Under the pieces are notes generated by a model. It searched no databases, was not told the origin of the DNA, and worked only from the letters and a program-made list of their open reading frames with translations. The translations under genes and the position numbers were made by a program. Positions 26,836 through 32,500 of a stretch of DNA of 32,500 nucleotides are shown here, in pieces. Position 1 is the first letter of the stretch. Each line of letters begins with the position of its first letter. This stretch comes from Nitratidesulfovibrio termitidis HI1 (lineage in GTDB: Bacteria; Desulfobacterota; Desulfovibrionia; Desulfovibrionales; Desulfovibrionaceae): contig NZ_KI632512.1 in the NCBI RefSeq assembly GCF_000504305.1, forward strand, positions 2,904,720 through 2,937,219, read 5' to 3'.

Positions 26836-28158
26836 ATGTCCACCATCCCCCGCATGTTTCCCGCCGGTGTCACCTACGGCGCCACCCTGCCCACCGATGG
26901 CGGCTGCGCCTGCGCCGCCGCCGCGCGTGCGGCCACTCAGGCCACGCCCCCCGCGCCGCCTGCTGCCGACGGTCTGTTCGGCCCCTACGGCGGGCAGTAC
27001 GTGCCGGAGCACATCAAGCCCGTGCTCGATGAACTGGCCGCCACCTTTGAACGCTACCACGCCGACCCGGACTTTCTGGCCGAGCTGGAATACTACCTGA
27101 CCCGCTATTCCGGCCGCCAGACGCCGCTGTTCCTGTGCGCCAACCTTACCGCGCGCCTGGGCGGGGCCAATATCTACCTCAAGCGCGAAGACCTGAACCA
27201 CCTTGGCGCGCACAAGGTGAACAACACCATCGGGCAGATTCTGCTGGCCAAGCGCATGGGCAAGAAAAAGGTCATCGCGGAAACGGGCGCGGGTCAGCAT
27301 GGCGTGGCCACCGCCGCCACTGCGGCCCTCATGGGCATGCAGTGCACCATCCACATGGGCGCGGAAGACATGGAGCGCCAGAAGCTGAACGTGTTCCGCA
27401 TGCGCATGATGGGCGCGGAAGTGGTGCCCGCCATGAGCGGCCAGCGCACCCTGAAGGAGGCCGTGGACGAGGCCCTGGCCGCATGGCTGGGCGACGCGGA
27501 AAACACCTTCTACCTGCTGGGTTCCGCCGTGGGGCCGCACCCGTACCCGCGCATCGTGCGGCACTTTCAGTCGGTGATCGGGCGCGAGGCGCGCGCGCAG
27601 ATGCTGGAGGCCGAAGGCCGCCTGCCCGACTGCGCCGTGGCCTGCGTGGGGGGCGGTTCCAACGCCATCGGCCTGTTTGCGGACTTCATCGCCGACGAAG
27701 GCGTGCGGCTCATCGGGGTCGAGCCTGCCGGGCGCGGCCTGAGCTACGGCGACCATGCGGCCACCCTGTGCATGGGCACGCCGGGGGTCATGCACGGTTT
27801 TCATTCGTACATGCTGAAGGATGAGGCGGGCGAACCCGCCGCCGTGTATTCCATTTCCGCCGGGCTGGACTACCCCGGCGTGGGGCCGGAGCACAGCCAC
27901 CTCAAGGATCTGGGCCGCGCCGAGTACGCCAGCGTGACCGATGCCGAGGCCCTGGACGCCTTCTTCGTCCTGTCGCGCACGGAAGGCATCATCCCCGCGC
28001 TGGAATCGTCCCACGCCCTGGCTCACGCCATGAAGCTGGCCCCCGCCATGGGCAGGGACGCCATCATCCTGGTGAACCTGTCCGGCCGGGGCGACAAGGA
28101 CGTGGCCCAGGTGGAGGAAATGGTCAGCGCCGGGCTGGTTACCCCGCCGAAGCTGTAG
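26836..28158 (+). CDS. trpB: Tryptophan synthase beta chain, stand-alone gene
   Basis: 440 aa; ATG at 26836 with AGGAG 8 bp upstream. It condenses indole with serine to give tryptophan using PLP. The TrpB1-type motifs are intact: [11 protein letters not shown] with PLP-binding Lys127, [13 protein letters not shown] with Glu149, [10 protein letters not shown] for the phosphate, and [10 protein letters not shown] near the C-terminus. The core begins at about residue 46 ([13 protein letters not shown]). The first 45 residues are an Ala/Pro-rich extension with a CAC pair, not seen in the typical enzyme of about 395-400 aa. No trpA or other trp gene is adjacent. A terminator follows, so it is monocistronic. 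Confidence 0.94.
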   Translation: MSTIPRMFPAGVTYGATLPTDGGCACAAAARAATQATPPAPPAADGLFGPYGGQYVPEHIKPVLDELAATFERYHADPDFLAELEYYLTRYSGRQTPLFLCANLTARLGGANIYLKREDLNHLGAHKVNNTIGQILLAKRMGKKKVIAETGAGQHGVATAATAALMGMQCTIHMGAEDMERQKLNVFRMRMMGAEVVPAMSGQRTLKEAVDEALAAWLGDAENTFYLLGSAVGPHPYPRIVRHFQSVIGREARAQMLEAEGRLPDCAVACVGGGSNAIGLFADFIADEGVRLIGVEPAGRGLSYGDHAATLCMGTPGVMHGFHSYMLKDEAGEPAAVYSISAGLDYPGVGPEHSHLKDLGRAEYASVTDAEALDAFFVLSRTEGIIPALESSHALAHAMKLAPAMGRDAIILVNLSGRGDKDVAQVEEMVSAGLVTPPKL

Positions 28159-28212
28159 GCACCGGGGGGATGGGCGGACGCCGGTGACCGGCATGCCCGC
28201 ATGACAAAACGC

Positions 28213-28256
28213 AACGCCGGGCGGCGCGGGAAGCATCCCGTTCCGTCCGGCGTTTT
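28213..28256 (+). terminator. Intrinsic terminator after trpB
   Basis: Outer arms AACGCCGG (28213-28220) and CCGGCGTT (28247-28254) with an inner GCGGGA/TCCCG stem, followed by TT. The outer arms match those of the 19302 and 19525 hairpins. Confidence 0.8.
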
Positions 28257-28343
28257 CGTGTTGCCGCACCGTGTTGTCGCGCCGGGGGGGGCGCTACGCC
28301 CCGGCGCGTGTCAGGTGTGTACCGGGGGACAGTCGGGCGCGTT

Positions 28344-28844
28344 TCAAATGCGCAGCATGTTGCCGGTATACGGCGTGGTGACGGGCGTTTCTTCCGGCGT
28401 CGCGGTGGGGGCCATGCCGGTTGCGGGGCGCGGCGTGTTGTCCGCCCTGCCGGGGCGCTGAGTCTGCCAGTGGTCCAGTTGGGCAAGGAACCCGTTCAGC
28501 GCCGTCTCCAGCGCGGGGTAGTCGGGGAACTCGTCGTTCCAGCGCTTCCACAGCAGCAGTTCGCCCGTTTCGGGAGAAAGGCCGAAGGCGGCCCCGCCTG
28601 TGCGGGCGCCCAGGCAGGCATCGGTCAGCAGTGCCCGCAGATCGTCCTCGCGCAGGTGGCCGAACCCCGCGCCCACGGTCCCTACGGGTGCGGCGGCCAA
28701 CAGGGCGTGGTCGTCCGGGTCGTGGTACAGGGTGACGACGTACTTGCCGTCAAAGCACAGGGTGCAGGGGGTCTGCCCATCAAGGGTGAGCGGCCCTGTG
28801 CCCATGCGGGTTCCCAGTTCGTGCAGCAGTTCCTGGATGGTCAT
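28344..28844 (-). CDS. CesT-type (class I) type III secretion chaperone-like protein
   Basis: 166 aa from the ATG at 28844, with AAAGGA upstream. The first 130 residues follow the Tir-chaperone (CesT) pattern: an N-terminal helix TIQELLHELGTRMG, short strands GPLTLDGQTPCTLCFDG with YVVTLYHDP, a central helix DDLRALLTDACLG, GGAAFGLSPETGELLLWKRW strands, and a last helix (ALETALNGFLAQLDHW). Such proteins are small acidic dimers that keep effectors secretion-competent. The C-terminal 35 residues are Pro/Thr-rich and extra to the fold. It lies 28 bp after the stop of a very large protein on the same strand, the usual effector-chaperone pairing. Similarity is by pattern only, so moderate confidence. 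Confidence 0.7.
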   Translation of the reverse strand: MTIQELLHELGTRMGTGPLTLDGQTPCTLCFDGKYVVTLYHDPDDHALLAAAPVGTVGAGFGHLREDDLRALLTDACLGARTGGAAFGLSPETGELLLWKRWNDEFPDYPALETALNGFLAQLDHWQTQRPGRADNTPRPATGMAPTATPEETPVTTPYTGNMLRI

Positions 28845-28872
28845 GGTGCGTCCTTTGCGGCGGTTGATGCGC

Positions 28873-31800
28873 CTAGTCTGCCTGGAAGTAGTACCGGGAA
28901 AGCAGCGGCATTTCGTGCGCGTGGGTGCGCAAGGCGTCTTCCACGCGGGCAAGGTAGGCGTCGTTGCCCAGGGTGCGCAATTCCGCCAGTTCCTGCCGTA
29001 CCGCGCCCCTGAGCTCGCCCAGTTGACCCGCCGGTATCGAGGGATCGGGGGCTTCCGCCATCTGCAGCAGCAGGTCGTGCATCAGGGGCCGGGCGTACAC
29101 GGCGGGGTCGGTCAGCCGTTGCAGCAGCGCGGCCTCGTGCGCCAGTTGCTCGCGCAGGCGTTCGTCCTGCGGCAGGATGCGGCCATCGGGCAGGGTGACC
29201 GGTTCGCGCAGCAAGGGGAAGCGCGCCGGGTCGAAGTCCTGGGTGCGGCTGATGTCCAGCGAATCCGCGCTCTGCATCAGCAGTGCCTCTGCCGTCAGCG
29301 GCCTGTGCTGGTCGCGGTGGTCCGGATCGTCGATCTGGAGGCGGTACTGGGTTTCAAAGGCCTCGCCGAACGATTCCACGCCAAAGGCGGTGCGCATGGC
29401 CTGCACGCCAATGTCGGCGCTTTGCGTTTCGTACACGTCGCTGCCGTTGGCCTCGCGCCCGCTGTCGTGCGCGGCGATGCCGCAGAGCACGGCGTTCTTG
29501 TCCACGGCCACGCCCCGCTCGCGCATGATGTTGGCCATGACGTTGGCGAAGATGAACCCCCGGCAGGCGTGCCCCATGCCATGGACGCCGACGTCGCCGT
29601 CAAACGTTTCCTCATGGTGGCGGTAACGATCCAGCATGCCGGTGAAGAAGGTGCGCCGCTGCGCCTGGGTGGCCGTGGCCAGGCCGCCGGGGGTGGTCGG
29701 TGCGGGAAAGGGCGCGATGGTGCGCGGCGTCTTGGCCGGGAAGTGGGTGTCCAATGCGGCGCCAAGCCCGGGTATGGCCGCACCCAGCGCGCCCCGCACG
29801 GTGGGCGGCATGTAGTCGAGCGGGGCGGCAAAGCCCGGCTGCTGCGGCTTGGGGCGGTCCAGTTGCTGGGCAAGGCCGGTGGCCGTGTAGTTCATGAAGT
29901 CGCCCAGAAAGCGCGCGGTGGACAACCCTTCCGCCGGGAACAGCGGGTCGTTGGCCGGGTCGTGCAGTTTGAAGCATGCCCCGCGCAGGTTGCGGGCGGC
30001 GGGCGATTCCAGCGCGTCCAGCATGCTGGACGCCAGCGCCGGGTTGCTGGCGTGCAGCAGGGTTGCGGCCATGAAGGCGGTGCGGTTGAACTCGGTGAAC
30101 ACGTCGTCCGGTCCGAATTCCTCGGGGTTGGTTTCCGCACGGAAGGCATCGATGCTGACGCCAAGGTTGCCCACCCCGGTGGCGAATTCGCGCACCAGGG
30201 CATCCAGCGGAGGGTTGGGGCCAAGGCGTTCCATGCGCGCCACCTGGGCCATGGCGTTGGCATGGATCATGCGCATTTCCAGCGGGTTCGTCAGGGCGCG
30301 GGCGCTGATGACCCAGCTGCGAAAGGCGGCACGCTGCGCCTCGTTATCGAAGTGCAGGCTTTCCATGTCGCGCAGCAGGGCGGCTTTTTGCGTGATGGGC
30401 CGTTCGGCGGCGGCGCGGATGGCGTCGGAAAGAACAGTTTCCATGTTCACGCCACGGCCTTCGGCATCGGCCGCAGAGATCGCCCGTTCCACGTTTTCGA
30501 GGAATCGCGACTTCACCCGGTCCAGCGCGGCCCCGGCAAGGGGAACTTCGGTCAGGCCGGAATCGGGCGGCAGCAGGCTGAGCAGGCGCGCGTTGAATTC
30601 CTCGGCATTGCCGTCCAGCAGCGCGGTCGCCGCGTTGCGCAGTTCACGCACGGATTGATGCGAGGTGCCGAAGGTGGCGCTTTCCGCCTGCTGCTGACGT
30701 TCGACGCTCCTGTCGTGCGAGGCGTCGATATCCGCCTGTGACAGGAAGGGCACCCCCAGGCCGCGCAGTTGTGCCACGGCCTGCTCCTGCCATCCGTGCG
30801 ATCCGCCGACATCGGTGAAGTCCATGAAGGTCAGCTTGATGTCGTGGGCACGGGCAAATTCCACAAGGTTCGCCACCTTCCCCGCGTCGACGGTGTGCGC
30901 CCGCCAGTCCAGCAGGTCGCCGACATCCATGCGGATTTCCGCCACGTCGCGGCCGGGAACGAACGTGCCCTGCAACTGGGCCTCGATGTAGCGGCCCTGC
31001 AGGGCAAGGGTGTTCCGGCCGGTGGCGGCAGCATGCATCAGGGTGGTGCCGTCCACGTCGCCAAGATGCGGCAGCAGGTTTTCCAGCGTGTCGAAGGTGG
31101 CGGTGCGGGCGCGCTGGGCATCGGCATCGGCAAAGGCGCGCACCAGCAGCGGGCGTACCCAGTCGTTGCCGATGGCGTCCTTTTCGCCGCGCACTCCGGC
31201 CTGTTCCACCAGCGTCTCGAACTGCTTCAGGGTCATCTGTGCGCCTTCGGGCACGCGGGCCAGCGCTGCCGAAAGGTCGCGCCGCAGTTGCGATGCGGGG
31301 TCGCGCAGCACGGCGGCGGCATCCGCAGGCAGTCCGGGCAGCGCGCCTTCCCGCAGGGCGTCCAGTTGGGCGTTGAGGGCGGCGGTGCGTTGCGCGTCGA
31401 AGTGCATGGGCACGGTGACGAAGGTGTCGTCCACCGTGTAGGTGGCGCGCCGGGCCGTTTCCGGCCGCAGCACGAACACGCACGAGCCGTAGTTGGAGGC
31501 CGCGCCGTTGCGCACGCCCGCCACGTTCAGGGCCGCGTACAGGGGGCGTTCGTTGGCCCGCGCGGGTTGGCCCGAAAGTTCGGGAAACACGCTTTTTTCT
31601 ATCTCGTCGCGAAAGGCAACGTAGTGCGCCCCGCGCGGCATGATGCCCCGGTCCGCCAGATGGAAGGCGTTGCTCCACGCCGTGTCGCCCATGACCTGCC
31701 CTTCCGCGCCGAAGAAATGCGTGGGGTCGATGTTCATGGTCAGTTCGCTGCCCCGCAGGATGTCCCCAAAGGCACGCGGGTCCAGCGGCGCGCCGTCGGG

Positions 31801-32500
31801 GGCGGTGATGCGCCTGTCGGCCAGCATGGCGCTGGTGGGGCCGTGCGCGCGTTCGGCTTGCGTGGTGGACTGGGCGGTGGTTTCCACCAGGGTTTGCATG
31901 TTGCGGGGCGAAAGGTCGCGGGCATGGGCATCCGGCCCTTCGTGCGCACGTTCGGCAAAGCGGTGCCCCTGGCGCAGGGCGGCGTCGGCTTCGGGCGTGT
32001 CCGCAAGGTCCATCACGGAAAGGATGCGTTCGCTCACGTCTTTCAGCACCACGGCTTCCATGTCGAACAGGTTGGAAAGGGCGGCGCGCGCATCGGCGTT
32101 GGCGGGGTTGGCCCGCACCTCGGCCTGCAGGGCCTCTTTCAGCAGGGCCATCTGGGGCGACTGGAACGTCTGGTACACGGCGGTAAGGTCTGCATTGGAA
32201 AGCCCCTGCACGGCGCGGGTCATCTGGGCAAGGCCCACGGGCTCCGTCTGGGCGGGGGTAAGGCGGTTCAGCCCCGCGAACCGGCCAAGGCTGGTCTGGA
32301 AGGACTTCAGACCGCCCAGCAGGTCTGCGGGTTTCAGGCCGCCGCCGGGGCGGGTCAGCGCGTGCAGCGCGGAGGAGGCATTGGCCTGCATGCCCGCCTC
32401 GGCCCGTTCGATGCGGGTGGCGGTGGTGAACCCCTGGAAGGGCAGGGAGTTCCCCTTGATCTGGTCCAGCCGCAACGGCGGCTGCCCCGCGAGTTGCACG
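28873..32500 (-). CDS. Very large protein, incomplete at its N-terminus; putative secreted effector with DUF3626-like and HD-like domains
   Basis: 1208 residues are visible. The frame is open to the window edge, so the true start lies outside. No membrane segment is seen. Residues about 1-230 are helical and polar. A region at about 250-590 resembles DUF3626 as I remember it: ERPLYAALN (317-325), then GAASNYGSCVFVLRPETARR, TVDDTF, and GRYIEAQLQG (502-511) followed by RDVAEIRMD. A further helical part spans about 600-900. The C-terminal 250 residues look like an HD phosphohydrolase: HGMGH (His973, His977), AAHDSGRE (His1011, Asp1012) and SADSLD (Asp1079). A CesT-type chaperone is encoded 28 bp downstream, suggesting a type III secretion substrate. 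No secretion apparatus gene is in the window. Confidence 0.75.
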   Translation of the reverse strand, partial: VQLAGQPPLRLDQIKGNSLPFQGFTTATRIERAEAGMQANASSALHALTRPGGGLKPADLLGGLKSFQTSLGRFAGLNRLTPAQTEPVGLAQMTRAVQGLSNADLTAVYQTFQSPQMALLKEALQAEVRANPANADARAALSNLFDMEAVVLKDVSERILSVMDLADTPEADAALRQGHRFAERAHEGPDAHARDLSPRNMQTLVETTAQSTTQAERAHGPTSAMLADRRITAPDGAPLDPRAFGDILRGSELTMNIDPTHFFGAEGQVMGDTAWSNAFHLADRGIMPRGAHYVAFRDEIEKSVFPELSGQPARANERPLYAALNVAGVRNGAASNYGSCVFVLRPETARRATYTVDDTFVTVPMHFDAQRTAALNAQLDALREGALPGLPADAAAVLRDPASQLRRDLSAALARVPEGAQMTLKQFETLVEQAGVRGEKDAIGNDWVRPLLVRAFADADAQRARTATFDTLENLLPHLGDVDGTTLMHAAATGRNTLALQGRYIEAQLQGTFVPGRDVAEIRMDVGDLLDWRAHTVDAGKVANLVEFARAHDIKLTFMDFTDVGGSHGWQEQAVAQLRGLGVPFLSQADIDASHDRSVERQQQAESATFGTSHQSVRELRNAATALLDGNAEEFNARLLSLLPPDSGLTEVPLAGAALDRVKSRFLENVERAISAADAEGRGVNMETVLSDAIRAAAERPITQKAALLRDMESLHFDNEAQRAAFRSWVISARALTNPLEMRMIHANAMAQVARMERLGPNPPLDALVREFATGVGNLGVSIDAFRAETNPEEFGPDDVFTEFNRTAFMAATLLHASNPALASSMLDALESPAARNLRGACFKLHDPANDPLFPAEGLSTARFLGDFMNYTATGLAQQLDRPKPQQPGFAAPLDYMPPTVRGALGAAIPGLGAALDTHFPAKTPRTIAPFPAPTTPGGLATATQAQRRTFFTGMLDRYRHHEETFDGDVGVHGMGHACRGFIFANVMANIMRERGVAVDKNAVLCGIAAHDSGREANGSDVYETQSADIGVQAMRTAFGVESFGEAFETQYRLQIDDPDHRDQHRPLTAEALLMQSADSLDISRTQDFDPARFPLLREPVTLPDGRILPQDERLREQLAHEAALLQRLTDPAVYARPLMHDLLLQMAEAPDPSIPAGQLGELRGAVRQELAELRTLGNDAYLARVEDALRTHAHEMPLLSRYYFQAD

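Noticed and set aside
32490-32500. GTG at the window edge as the start of the giant protein
   Set aside because: The frame is open to the edge; there is no upstream sequence to judge a ribosome site, so the gene is treated as incomplete.

Overview
The window looks like the chromosome of a high-GC sulfate-reducing deltaproteobacterium of the Desulfovibrio/Nitratidesulfovibrio vulgaris type. The reasons are the CooA-CooS-CooC carbon monoxide dehydrogenase set with a CxxC (2Fe-2S type) D-cluster, the GC-rich codon use, and the G-rich hairpin repeats between genes. The species assignment is inference from gene content.

Layout. 1-2234: 3' part of a 23S rRNA, a 5S rRNA and the operon terminator. 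2679-7658: a lipase/nuclease pair (tesA-like, then a thermonuclease) facing a ybbA-ybbP ABC transporter, the same divergent arrangement as E. coli tesA/ybbAP. 7691-10966: a leftward operon of a YheO/DauR-type regulator, RidA, a threonine-synthase-like PLP enzyme and a DAACS transporter that has lost its core to an internal deletion. 11408-13913: tRNA-Lys(TTT), serS and a small unknown gene, each with a recognisable sigma-70 promoter. 14212-14832: a PilZ protein, with a near-perfect sigma-54 promoter pointing the opposite way into it. 15282-19287: rightward housekeeping genes (NifX/NifB-like cofactor protein, YchJ, glycosyltransferase, TatD nuclease, DUF309 protein). 19302-24053: repeats, then the CO dehydrogenase region cooC, cooS and cooA (all leftward), with a perfect CooA-type palindrome upstream of cooS. 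24305-28256: mtnA, an isochorismatase-fold hydrolase and a stand-alone trpB. 28344-32500: a CesT-type secretion chaperone encoded just after a very large, incomplete protein with a DUF3626-like region and a C-terminal HD phosphohydrolase-like domain.

How genes work together. CooA should sense CO and switch on cooS through the palindrome at 22882-22897, and CooC should insert nickel into CooS. The RidA operon looks built for an amino acid whose PLP chemistry releases reactive enamines, but its importer appears dead. The most novel region is the last 4.1 kb: a probable type III secretion substrate with its own chaperone and two predicted enzymatic domains, not a combination I recognise.
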